Shown here piece by piece: positions 7,323-14,826 of a stretch of 22,900 nt of DNA. The position numbers and the translations under genes were made by a program. The stretch is from CAYLJV01 sp964554215 (lineage in GTDB: Archaea > Hadarchaeota > Hadarchaeia > Hadarchaeales > JAGGTB01). The stretch covers positions 1-22,900 of the forward strand of contig CAZKND010000018.1 in assembly GCA_964554215.1 (NCBI GenBank), read 5' to 3'. A model generated the notes under the pieces. It did not search any database. It saw only the letters and a list, made by a program, of their open reading frames with translations, and was not told where the DNA came from. The first letter of the stretch is position 1. The number at the start of each line of letters is the position of its first letter.

Positions 7323-7955
7323 ATGATCAATAGATTGAAAATTGAAAAGGACAAGGAAAAGTGTCTAAAAGCAGCAAAAGAAGCTTTAAACTCTAAAAGA
7401 TTAATAATATACCCCACAGATACTGTTTACGGCTTAGGAGCTGACGCCACATCCGATAAAGCTGTGAAAAAAGTTTACGAAGCAAAATCTAGACCATCTA
7501 ATAGACCGATATCGGTTGCGGTCGATTCCTTATCTATGGCTGAAAAAGTAGGAAACATTAGTAAATATGAGAGAAGAGTAATGAAAGACCGGCTTCCAGG
7601 TCCTCTCACCCTAATATTAGAATCAAACTCCTACGTCTCAAACTTTTTGACTGGAAAAACCGGAAAAATCGGTGTCCGAATCCCTAAACACCCCCTAGTT
7701 CTGGAACTTATAGAAAGATTCAATAAACCTATTACTACAACTTCGGCAAACATCACAGGTCAAAAAAATCCTATAACCCCAGAGGAGGCTATTGACCAAT
7801 TAAACAATTCGGTGGAGTTGGCTCTGGACGATGGTAAATTAAAGAAGGGTGAACCTTCTACTGTGGCGAAATTAGATGATTCGGATGTTCAGATAATGAG
7901 ACAGGGCCCGATAAGCAAGCAGGATATACAATCTTCTATTAATCGATCTGAATGA
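7323..7955 (+). CDS. L-threonylcarbamoyladenylate synthase (Sua5/YciO/YrdC family)
   Basis: 210 residues: one YrdC domain without the extra C-terminal Sua5 domain. Motifs: YPTDTVYGLG (30-39), KSRPSNRPI (55-63), LPGPLTLIL (91-99), GVRIPKHP (117-124), TTSAN (139-143), and the end pattern GEPSTV followed by 'R-Q-G-P-I'. The enzyme makes threonylcarbamoyl-AMP from threonine, bicarbonate and ATP, which the KEOPS complex uses to form t6A37 in tRNAs reading ANN codons. A possible TATA-like sequence sits near 7280-7290. The ribosome site (AGGGCAA) is weak. No KEOPS gene is visible in the window. Confidence 0.92.
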   Translation: MINRLKIEKDKEKCLKAAKEALNSKRLIIYPTDTVYGLGADATSDKAVKKVYEAKSRPSNRPISVAVDSLSMAEKVGNISKYERRVMKDRLPGPLTLILESNSYVSNFLTGKTGKIGVRIPKHPLVLELIERFNKPITTTSANITGQKNPITPEEAIDQLNNSVELALDDGKLKKGEPSTVAKLDDSDVQIMRQGPISKQDIQSSINRSE

Positions 7956-8024
7956 TTTAGAACTCAAGTTACTAAACCTAAAAAGGGAAGGCTAAAATAG
8001 TGTATTTAGAAAGGTGAACAAATA

Positions 8025-8396
8025 ATGCCATCAGACCCATTTTTTGATGATTTTAACAAGATCAGAAAATTGTTTGAAAAGGCTATGAACGGTGGAAATT
8101 TCGATTTTGACGCCACGACTCAAGGAATCACAATAAAGAAAGTGGGGAATAAAACGCAGATAGAGGTCCAAGGAGACATCTCGGAAGAAAGAATCGAACA
8201 ATTAAGGAGGAAGTATCCTAACGCTGAAATAAACGTGAACAATCAAAAAGTCAAGAGTGAAGGACCGGTGGAAATCATAGATAATGATGAAGAAATGGAT
8301 GTTGAAGAGGAAGAAGAAAGATTCTCCTCGCAGGAACTAGCTTTGAAGAGATTTCAGGAAAAGAAAGAAGATGAAGAAGATAAGAACGATTCTTAA
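8025..8396 (+). CDS. Small acidic protein, hypothetical
   Basis: 123 residues, cytoplasmic, with a highly acidic second half (a run of D and E around residues 85-98) and a charged Lys/Glu/Asp tail. Residues 5-21 (PFFDDFNKIRKLFEKAM) look like the helical start of small heat-shock proteins, and residues 33-70 form a compact strand-helix-strand unit ending in 'LRRKYPNAEI'. This gives weak resemblance to archaeal Hsp20-like short proteins, but the alpha-crystallin core is not complete, so no function is claimed. The start is well supported by AAGGTGA seven bases before the ATG. A T-run separates it from the next gene. Confidence 0.75.
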   Translation: MPSDPFFDDFNKIRKLFEKAMNGGNFDFDATTQGITIKKVGNKTQIEVQGDISEERIEQLRRKYPNAEINVNNQKVKSEGPVEIIDNDEEMDVEEEEERFSSQELALKRFQEKKEDEEDKNDS

Positions 8397-8410
8397 TTTT
8401 TTTCTTTTTG
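8396..8410 (+). terminator. T-run between the acidic protein and HAD genes
   Basis: A run of seven T followed by CTTTTTG lies directly after the stop codon. It is a plausible archaeal T-tract terminator, although the next gene starts only 26 bases after the stop. Confidence 0.4.
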
Positions 8411-8422
8411 AAGGTTAGTAAC

Positions 8423-9079
8423 ATGGCTGTACTTTTTGATTTGGATGGTACAATTTTAGGAGCAAAGCGAAATAAACATGAGATCAGAAATGAGGCAACT
8501 CAAGAAGCTGGAGTGGACGAGATTGGAGACGAAGAGTACTACGGAACGATAAACGAAGTCCTTGATGATAATAAAATAGAGAATAGAGTACCAATCTTTA
8601 AAGAAATTCTTAATGATGAGGATAAAGCTGAAAGATTGGCGTCAATATATCACGAAAAATCTTTGGATAACGCTTATGTCTATCCTGATGCCTTGGAGGC
8701 TTTGAAGGAAATCGATGCGAAGAAGGGATTAATTACTGATGGTCCTGCGGACGTACAAAGAGACAAAATCGATAGTTTTGGTTTGGAAAAATACTTTGAC
8801 AATATAGTGATTTCAGGGGAAGTTGGATTATCTAAACCGAATAAAGAAATATTTGATTATGCTTTGGAAAAGTTGGATTCAAACCAAAGTAACTCTCTAT
8901 ACGTTGGTAATGTTCCGCAGTTAGATGTCAAGGGCGCTAAAAATGCTGGATTGCTCTCAGTAGTGAGGGAAGAAGATGGTTCTGATTTACCGATTAAAGA
9001 GTCCAATTATCAACCTGATTACACAATAAGAGATATGACGGAACTTCTTGATATAATTGATAAGGAAGGAATAGAGTAA
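8423..9079 (+). CDS. HAD-superfamily hydrolase (phosphatase-like), variant motif IV
   Basis: 218 residues from the ATG at 8423, chosen because GAAGGT lies about seven bases upstream; a TTG 15 bases earlier is less likely. Motif I is DLDGT (Asp6 nucleophile, Asp8 acid/base). A helical cap occupies about residues 15-85. Motif II is Thr105 in LITDG, motif III is Lys138 in LSKPNKEIF. Motif IV reads VGNVPQLDVKGA: the first aspartate of the usual GD-x3-4-D pair is Asn163, and only Asp168 remains. Family members are subfamily I phosphatases such as phosphoglycolate phosphatase-like enzymes. Substrate is unknown. It is followed by the zinc-ribbon gene 22 bases later. Confidence 0.88.
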   Translation: MAVLFDLDGTILGAKRNKHEIRNEATQEAGVDEIGDEEYYGTINEVLDDNKIENRVPIFKEILNDEDKAERLASIYHEKSLDNAYVYPDALEALKEIDAKKGLITDGPADVQRDKIDSFGLEKYFDNIVISGEVGLSKPNKEIFDYALEKLDSNQSNSLYVGNVPQLDVKGAKNAGLLSVVREEDGSDLPIKESNYQPDYTIRDMTELLDIIDKEGIE

Positions 9080-9101
9080 GACATCTAAAGAGGAGAATAG
9101 A

Positions 9102-9224
9102 ATGGATTATTACTGTGTGGATTGTGGAAGGGAAATTCAAAGGTCAGAGTTAGAAGGTTCTAAGAGTATTGTTTGTCCTGAATGTGGATCTTATAGTTTA
9201 AGAAAAGCTGAAGATGATGAGTAA
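9102..9224 (+). CDS. 40-residue zinc-ribbon protein
   Basis: The ATG at 9102 follows a strong AGAGGAGA ribosome site. The peptide has two C-x-x-C knuckles (YYCVDCGRE and VCPECGS) about 19 residues apart and an acidic end, making a complete small zinc ribbon. The layout resembles the archaeal RNA polymerase subunit Rpo12/RpoP, but the conserved basic end of that subunit is missing, so I call it only a zinc-ribbon protein. It probably shares a transcript with the HAD gene. Its stop codon directly abuts the proC stop codon on the other strand. Confidence 0.75.
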   Translation: MDYYCVDCGREIQRSELEGSKSIVCPECGSYSLRKAEDDE

Positions 9225-10019
9225 TTAGGATTCTCCCTTAGATAGTTCTTCTGCTCTTTGGAAAGCTGCTTTAACAGCTTTCTTGTAACTTTCAAGAACG
9301 TTTTCATCCTCTAAAACATTTACACCTTCTATAGTAGTACCTTTAGGGGAACAAACCATATCAATAAATTCTTCTAATGATTTTTCGGATTCCAGAGCCA
9401 TCTCAGCTGCTCCTTTAACTGTTTGAGCAGCTAGTGTAGAAGAATTCTCATCGGATAACCCCATTTCAATCCCAGCATCTCTCAGGGCTTTGATCATCAT
9501 GAAAACGAACGCAGGTCCGCTACCGCTAAGTGCAGTGACTGGATCCATCAATTCTTCTTCCACCTTCACGGTTTCGCCGAGATGGTTTAATATTGCTTTT
9601 ACAGATTCTTCGTCTTCTGGCTCGGACTTTGATCCTAGAGTATAAGCTGAAGCCATCTCCCCCACCTTTCCAGCTAAGTTTGGCATGACTCTTATTATCC
9701 TTGCATCGGTATGTTCTTCAAGATAATCTGTGGTTACTCCTGCGGCTAGTGAGACCACTAGTTTTTCCTCTGTCAGCCTCAACTTTTCCAGTACATCCCC
9801 TACCTTGTTGGGTTTTATTGCTAAGACTATCATTTCATTTCGTTTTACGGCTTCCTCATTGTCAGTCGTCGTCCTGACTCCTAACTTTTCAACCTCTTCT
9901 AGATTCTCCCTCTTTTTGTCTGTCACTGTGATATCCTCAGGAGAGACTAAATCGGAACTGACAATGCCCTTTATGAGGGAACTACCGAGATTTCCACAAC
10001 CAATCAAACTAAATTTCAA
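9225..10019 (-). CDS. proC: Pyrroline-5-carboxylate reductase
   Basis: 264 residues, the normal length. The N-terminal Rossmann motif GCGNLGSS is at 7-14, and a VxAIKPN-type segment follows (about 65-72). VMPN lies near residue 112, and the C-terminal dimerisation helix region contains 'ALSGSGPAFVFMMIKAL' and 'SPKGTT' (the family norm is SPGGTT; here Gly is replaced by Lys). It catalyses the last step of proline synthesis, using NAD(P)H. The start is a TTG (10017-10019) preceded by AAGGT. No other proline gene is adjacent. It converges with the HAD/zinc-ribbon pair without any gap. Confidence 0.95.
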   Translation of the reverse strand: MKFSLIGCGNLGSSLIKGIVSSDLVSPEDITVTDKKRENLEEVEKLGVRTTTDNEEAVKRNEMIVLAIKPNKVGDVLEKLRLTEEKLVVSLAAGVTTDYLEEHTDARIIRVMPNLAGKVGEMASAYTLGSKSEPEDEESVKAILNHLGETVKVEEELMDPVTALSGSGPAFVFMMIKALRDAGIEMGLSDENSSTLAAQTVKGAAEMALESEKSLEEFIDMVCSPKGTTIEGVNVLEDENVLESYKKAVKAAFQRAEELSKGES

Positions 10020-10107
10020 AGTACCTTGTTAAATTATGAGCTTATTGATAAAATCATTTCCCTTAAATTTGCGAATTAAAAATTCTATTTTTCACAAGTT
10101 TTGCCCA

Positions 10108-10116
10108 AATTAAATA
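10108..10116 (+). promoter_or_regulatory. TATA box for the 40-residue acidic peptide gene
   Basis: AATTAAATA lies about 35 bases before the ATG at 10147, so transcription would start close to the start codon. Confidence 0.45.
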
Positions 10117-10146
10117 TTCGAAAAGAAGGAAAAATTAATTGATAGA

Positions 10147-10269
10147 ATGGGTGAAGTTTTCAATCCCGACCAATCAAAAAAAGAAAAAATAGAGAAGATA
10201 TCCGAAGAACTACAAATTTCTGAAGAAGAAGCTAAAGAACTCTTAGAAAAAAGAGAATTCGCGGAATAA
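10147..10269 (+). CDS. 40-residue charged helical peptide
   Basis: The ATG at 10147 opens 40 codons ending in TAA. After an N-terminal turn (GEVFNPDQ) the sequence is almost entirely Lys/Glu with regularly spaced hydrophobic residues. It shows two short helices of the type E-K-I-x-x-I-S-E-E-L and S-E-E-E-A-K-E-L-L, which recalls small UBA-like or coiled units. There is a TATA box at the correct distance and no ribosome site near the ATG, so leaderless translation is likely. Function unknown. Confidence 0.5.
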   Translation: MGEVFNPDQSKKEKIEKISEELQISEEEAKELLEKREFAE

Positions 10270-10364
10270 AGTGAAGATTCAGTAAAACGATTTTAGAGGA
10301 TAAAACCTCAAGAACATTGTTGAGATGATACTTGATAGTAGCAAAAAAGTAGAAATATTTACAA

Positions 10365-10374
10365 GTTTTAAATT
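10365..10374 (+). promoter_or_regulatory. TATA box for tRNA-Thr
   Basis: GTTTTAAATT is centred about 28 bases before the first base of the tRNA, which is the standard archaeal distance. Confidence 0.6.
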
Positions 10375-10397
10375 CTGATTAACAAAAGAAGATGTGT

Positions 10398-10469
10398 GCC
10401 TCGGTGGCTCAGTGGTAGAGCGCGCCCTTGGTAAGGGCGAGGTCGCGGGTTCGGTTCCCGCCCGAGGCT
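10398..10469 (+). tRNA. tRNA-Thr (anticodon GGT)
   Basis: A complete cloverleaf of 72 bases without intron: acceptor stem GCCTCGG/CCGAGGC, D stem GCTC/GAGC, anticodon stem CGCCC/GGGCG with loop TTGGTAA (anticodon GGT, reading ACC and ACU), variable loop AGGTC, and T stem GCGGG/CCCGC with loop TTCGGTT. The discriminator base is T and no CCA is encoded. All stems pair fully. Confidence 0.97.
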
Positions 10470-10477
10470 TATCTATT

Positions 10478-10486
10478 GGTTTTTTC
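10478..10486 (+). terminator. T-run terminator after tRNA-Thr
   Basis: GGTTTTTTC begins nine bases after the tRNA end, as expected for archaeal RNA genes. Confidence 0.55.
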
Positions 10487-10603
10487 TTTGCATCTTTTCT
10501 CGATAGTTGCCTTACTGGGTGAAATAACGGTTTGAGCAGGATTGGTAATCTATTCAGTGAAATTTAAGGTAAAGTAAGAATTCTTGGAAGGAACACAATA
10601 AAC

Positions 10604-10652
10604 CAGATGGTTAGGGCATTAGATGAGTTTGTTTCTAATCAGATGATTAGGG
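10604..10652 (+). repeat. Imperfect 13-base direct repeat, 36 bases apart
   Basis: CAGATGGTTAGGG (10604-10616) and CAGATGATTAGGG (10640-10652) differ by one base. They lie in the 10470-10817 gap, where I see no gene; the rest of the gap is AT-rich. Confidence 0.5.
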
Positions 10653-10817
10653 AATAAATAAAAAATACTAAAAAGCTACTAAGGATAATTTAACAAATAT
10701 CTAAAAAGGTATCTTTTCTAGGAATTAAGGGAGGAAATAAAATTTTACAATCGGGAAAATTACGGTTTTGGACTTTTGAGGTTGATGATACGATGTTTTT
10801 AGGGACAGGTGAAAAAT

Positions 10818-11081
10818 ATGCCTGAAAAAGAATTGCGCCGATTAGGAATCAAATCATTTGTAATTCTCATGGCAATAATATCTGCCATATTCGGTTTGAT
10901 TTATGGAATAACAATTGCAGCTTTTAGTGTTTTCGGCGGTTCGGCAGGATATGGCGCAATAATTATGGTTATAGGAATGCTTGCTGGAACGGTAGGTGGG
11001 ATTATAAGTAGCGCGGTATTCGCCATAATTTACAATTTTGTAGCGGATAAAGCTGGAGGAATAAAAATAGAAGTTGAATAA
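10818..11081 (+). CDS. Small membrane protein, DUF3566-like
   Basis: 87 residues from the ATG at 10818, preceded by AGGTGA six bases away; a GTG nine bases earlier overlaps this ribosome site and is less likely. After a short charged start (PEKELRRLGIKS) there are two glycine-rich hydrophobic spans (about 12-35 and 45-72). The end, YNFVADKAGGIKIEVE, is the hallmark of a widespread family of small membrane proteins related to DUF3566, of unknown function. It is followed 61 bases later by the Ntn-hydrolase gene on the same strand and may be co-transcribed with it. Confidence 0.75.
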   Translation: MPEKELRRLGIKSFVILMAIISAIFGLIYGITIAAFSVFGGSAGYGAIIMVIGMLAGTVGGIISSAVFAIIYNFVADKAGGIKIEVE

Positions 11082-11142
11082 ACAATTCCCTAAATCGAAT
11101 CTGACACTACCATCAAGTCAAAAACCAAAAAAAAGTGAAAAA

Positions 11143-12774
11143 ATGAATAAAATAAAAATTGTTTCCATATTAACAATCGTCTTAATAGCACTCTCGGTTA
11201 CTCCTAGAATTACGAATGTGAGTTTCGGCTCCGACTCCACAAACAACCCTTCAGAAATTCCCGAAGATACTTTCACGAGAACTCAAGTTGCAGAAGGAAA
11301 ACAACTTGTTAAACTGAGTGGTACCCCCTATCAAATGGGATACTGGCACGGTTATCACTTAGCTGAAAATGTAAAAAGAATGACCGATAATTATACTAAA
11401 ACCATTCTTGAATCGTATGATGTTCCAGAATTTTTGATTCCAGCTTTTTATGAAATCGGAACTCTCATAGCAAAAACTAACACTATGTTTATTCCAGAGG
11501 AATATAAGCAGGAGATGCAAGGAATCTCAGACGGAGCGCAAGCTGCTGGATACAATGTAGATTATGAAGATGTGCTTTTACTCAATATAGGGTTTGATGT
11601 AGGCTTAAGCATTTATTCCCCTTTAATTACCACTTTCCCCTCATTAGATGAATCGATTTCTTGTGACGCGTTTGTGGTACATGGAAACGGGACTGAAGAA
11701 GAAGGGGATGTCTTTATGGGTCGAAATTTTATGTTTCCTGGAGATCCTTTCAGCAGGGTAGCTTTGCTGATGGAATTTGACCCCGAGAATGGTAAGAAGT
11801 TCGTTAGCGTTACCGCTCCAGGGTTTGTAGGGGTCACATCTGCAATGAACGAAGAAGGAGTTGGTATCGGAATGGATATGATCTATTCGATTGACTCAAT
11901 TCCTTTAATGACTGGTAAAGGTACACTTCTCGCCGCAAGAGAGGCTGTTCAATATTCAGATGGAAGACACGAAGCAAAAGAAATCATAGAAGGTTCTATA
12001 CGTGGAGCCCCTTGGATATACGTAATCGGAGCAGGCGAAGGTGAAAACGTAGGAGGTACAATATTAGAAATTTCATCAAGACTTTCTAGTGCTAGAGAGA
12101 GTGATGATTATCCTCACATATTGGGTCTTTCAAGATTAGCTCAGATTATACCCAAACAAATAGAAAATAATGAAAATATTGTGGTGACTGCAAACCATTA
12201 CATAGATCCTTTGATGACACTCACAGATCGTCCCGTAGAGGACTCTCGGTATAGATATGAAAAACTCACAGAAAACTTGCTTCACAGAATGCCTATTGAC
12301 ACCGAAGGGGGAAAGAAACTGGCAAACTGGCTTTACACCATTGACGGTCGCTACGAAGAAAACGATTTGATAAGTGGAACGAGAACATTCTTTAATCTTT
12401 CAGAAGGAAGACTTTGGGCAATGATTGGAAGGTACGGAGACCCATGGGCTCCATACGATATAGATGATCCAATAAAAGCTGAGTTCAAAGTTAGTAAACT
12501 CCAAGTAAGTCCAGATAACGTCAACCCTGATGAAAATGTGAATATTTTTGCAAACGTTACAAACATTGGAATTAAAACAGGAGAACGCGAAGTAGAATTT
12601 TCAGTGGAGAATGAAGTTGAGAATTCTAAAACAGTTGCTCTTGAAGGAGAAGAAACCATATCAGTAGAATTTAAGACTTCGAGAGACGAAGAGGGAAAAT
12701 ATAAAATAACGATAAATACACAAGATGATGAAAAAACTGGGTCTTTTTTTGTGGAGCTAAACTCAAATTCGTAA
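11143..12774 (+). CDS. Secreted Ntn hydrolase (C45/choloylglycine-hydrolase-like) with CARDB-like C-terminal domain
   Basis: 543 residues from the ATG at 11143. The in-frame region reaches back to a TTG at 11074, but the ATG places a proper signal peptide (hydrophobic residues about 6-20) at the N-terminus. The central domain matches acyl-CoA:6-aminopenicillanate acyltransferase-like peptidases: 'PYQMGYWHG' near residues 60-68, then Cys174 in SCDAFVV as the expected nucleophile, followed by GRNFMF about 23 residues later and 'NEEGVGIG'. Such enzymes cut amide bonds and mature by cleavage before the Cys. From about residue 445 there is a beta-sandwich of the CARDB/cell-adhesion type (V-x-P-D-x-V-N-P-x-E, then N-V-x-N-I-G). 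Likely acts outside the cell; substrate unknown. Confidence 0.82.
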   Translation: MNKIKIVSILTIVLIALSVTPRITNVSFGSDSTNNPSEIPEDTFTRTQVAEGKQLVKLSGTPYQMGYWHGYHLAENVKRMTDNYTKTILESYDVPEFLIPAFYEIGTLIAKTNTMFIPEEYKQEMQGISDGAQAAGYNVDYEDVLLLNIGFDVGLSIYSPLITTFPSLDESISCDAFVVHGNGTEEEGDVFMGRNFMFPGDPFSRVALLMEFDPENGKKFVSVTAPGFVGVTSAMNEEGVGIGMDMIYSIDSIPLMTGKGTLLAAREAVQYSDGRHEAKEIIEGSIRGAPWIYVIGAGEGENVGGTILEISSRLSSARESDDYPHILGLSRLAQIIPKQIENNENIVVTANHYIDPLMTLTDRPVEDSRYRYEKLTENLLHRMPIDTEGGKKLANWLYTIDGRYEENDLISGTRTFFNLSEGRLWAMIGRYGDPWAPYDIDDPIKAEFKVSKLQVSPDNVNPDENVNIFANVTNIGIKTGEREVEFSVENEVENSKTVALEGEETISVEFKTSRDEEGKYKITINTQDDEKTGSFFVELNSNS

Positions 12775-12777
12775 AAA

Positions 12778-12802
12778 GGCTTACAACCTCAGGTTTTAAG
12801 CC
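12778..12802 (+). terminator. Hairpin after the Ntn-hydrolase gene
   Basis: GGCTTA pairs with TAAGCC and, inside one mismatch, AACC pairs with GGTT around a three-base loop. It starts four bases after the stop codon. There is no strong T-tail directly behind it, so it may be a 3' end-stabilising hairpin rather than a true terminator. Confidence 0.5.
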
Positions 12803-12905
12803 CGCCAGAGGCTTCATCACCATCTCTATTATTTTGAATTTGAATGTTGGTCAATCCCTTAGAAAATTAGGGTTTCATAGTAGATGAAGAGGATTGATAT
12901 GCTTT

Positions 12906-13832
12906 CTAATCATATCTTTGGCAGAAATATATCCCAATCAAGGTTATTATCGCTCCTGCAACCGTTATGGTAGGGGGAACTTCCTGCAGTATCAGGAAAG
13001 CTAAAATCGAGGCGCCGATAGGTTCGCCAAGTAAGCTGACAGAAGCAACTCTGGCCTTCACATATTTCAAAGACCAATTGTAAACCGTATGTCCAAACAT
13101 CGTAGGCACAATCGCAAGTGCCAGGAATATAATATACTCATTTATTGAATAAATCTGAAAAGATGTCGAAAACGGGAGGGAAAAAATCGCTAAAAATATG
13201 GTTGAAAATCCATAGACAACGAAAGCATAAGGAATAACGGACATTTTCTGCCTGATCTGTCTTCCACGGATGATATAACCTGCAGCCATGAACATAGCAA
13301 AAATTGCTAGAAGATCACCAACTAAGCTCCATTTGCTATAGCTAAAGTCCGAAATCATCATAATTGCAATTCCTGTCAAAGCGATGATTATACCTATATA
13401 ACTACGGACGGTTGTTTTTTCCTCCAAATATTTGCTGGACAACCAAGCAACAAGCAAAGGGTGAGAGGTCACAAGTACAACTGAAGAAGCGACAGACGTA
13501 TAATCCAATGAAGCTACCCACGTAGCCATATGTGCGGCCAGAAAGAACCCAGCAGAAATCAAAACTATCCACTTTTTTCTTGTGATATCTCTAATTTCAT
13601 CATAATAGTACGGAACTAATAAAGACAGAATAAGCGTCGAAAAAAGCATTCGATGAAATGAAATCGATATTGGATGGGCTTCAGAAAAGCGAACGAATAT
13701 AGCCGCGAAAGAAACAGCGATTATGGAAGCTGGTAGAGCAAATTTGGAAGCGAAGTTCCCTTTAGAAATTTCGGATTGAAGTTTTACCATTTTGAATTTA
13801 TGTTCTTTGTTTTCATTTGACGATTTTTTCAT
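12906..13832 (-). CDS. EamA/DMT-family transporter
   Basis: 308 residues with ten hydrophobic segments in two repeated halves, the typical drug/metabolite transporter layout. Each half ends in an EamA-like pattern: 'YTSVASSVVLVTSHPLLVAWLSSKYLEEK' region about 105-138 in the first, and 'YVKARVASVSLLGEPIGASILAFLILQE' about 258-285 in the second (quoted as region markers, with SHPLL and GEPIG as key motifs). The N-terminal 25 residues are polar and basic. The transported compound cannot be told. The stop codon is TAG. It converges with the hydrolase gene and has no operon partner. A long gap (13833-14108) lies upstream. Confidence 0.88.
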   Translation of the reverse strand: MKKSSNENKEHKFKMVKLQSEISKGNFASKFALPASIIAVSFAAIFVRFSEAHPISISFHRMLFSTLILSLLVPYYYDEIRDITRKKWIVLISAGFFLAAHMATWVASLDYTSVASSVVLVTSHPLLVAWLSSKYLEEKTTVRSYIGIIIALTGIAIMMISDFSYSKWSLVGDLLAIFAMFMAAGYIIRGRQIRQKMSVIPYAFVVYGFSTIFLAIFSLPFSTSFQIYSINEYIIFLALAIVPTMFGHTVYNWSLKYVKARVASVSLLGEPIGASILAFLILQEVPPTITVAGAIITLIGIYFCQRYD

Positions 13833-14108
13833 TTTCTGAACACTCTACCAAATATTGCTATTCTAATTTTTTACGGATTTAACATATTTTCATTGCTATT
13901 CGGCAAATATACTTTACTCCAGCTGAGCTTCCTGCAATGCATAACTAATACCTAGAACCTGACTGAAATAAGAAGCCAAATAAAGCAAACCTCAATTTTC
14001 AATTTTCCATCAGCCATAAAAGAGCTATTGAGAGATTTAAACTTACTAAATTAGTTGAATTCAAGAATAGTGTAAACAGATAATAATAAGAATTATTTCG
14101 AACAGAAT
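13833..14108. other. Intergenic gap without supported gene
   Basis: AT-rich, with stop codons in all frames. It contains one perfect palindrome, TTGAATTCAA (about 14055-14064). The EamA promoter should lie at the left end on the minus strand, but I see no clear TATA box. Confidence 0.5.
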
Positions 14109-14169
14109 TCAAGCTTCTTCCAAACGTTTACACAAAACTTCAGTAAGTTCTACAGTTTTCTCCATAATA

Positions 14170-14763
14170 TTATCGACATCTCCCCAAAACAAAAACTTCG
14201 CCCTCAACGTTTCTTTCTCTAAAAGATATTCCAAATGCAGGACTTCCAGCTCCAAGATGATTCTCATAATATCTTACGAAATACTCTTCTGCTAGCTCGA
14301 AACTTTTTCCTTCCAACATATCCTTAGCTTTTTCCTCAGGACTATATCCCATATTCTTCCAACCTTCCCTTTTCCCTTCATTAATAGTTTCATAGATTTT
14401 ATCTGCATCCTCCACATTTGAATACTTATTGAGTCTACAATAAACCGAAACGTTTGGCAATCCGCCCTTCTTCACATATCTCTCAACGTAGAGGAAAGTA
14501 CCCTCTTTTTGAATTCGATAAAATTCACTCTCTTCCTTATTACCTATAGCCCACTCTTCATTATATGGAAAAATGACAGCGTTTTCATGTAGTGAAATCG
14601 ATTCTTCTTGAAACCTTTTGACTAAACCTGACGGAGGTTCCCCCTCCACTATTTCATTCTCCCAAGTCAAAGTGAACAAAACCTCAGAATACGTACCATT
14701 AATCGAATAATGTTCTAAAAAGCCCGAATCTTGAAATTCATCTTTACTAACGTTCGAAGGCAC
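14170..14763 (-). pseudogene. Second part of an interrupted exported protein (hypothetical)
   Basis: 197 codons from a GTG with no ribosome site. The same frame stays open upstream, without an in-frame stop, until the TAG that ends the small membrane ORF (14827-15024). The two therefore look like one gene split by a stop codon. The sequence is a mixed alpha/beta domain with three Asn-glycosylation-type sites and no recognised family. The present C-terminus (VFVLGRCR) seems to be a frameshift product: removing one base from the C4 run at 14182-14185 lets the reading continue through an amphipathic helix with 'KTVELTEVLCKRLEEA' to a TGA at 14109-14111, a typical ending for such domains. Confidence 0.65.
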
Positions 14764-14826
14764 TACAAAATTATCGGTAGAGATAGTGCGGAAATTCTGG
14801 ACGTTTTCGAAGGATTTTTCTATCTC

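Noticed and set aside
12839..12890. Inverted repeat CCCTTAG...TTAGGG before the EamA stop
   Set aside because: The stem is only about four pairs; the stronger hairpin at 12778-12802 explains the 3' end better.
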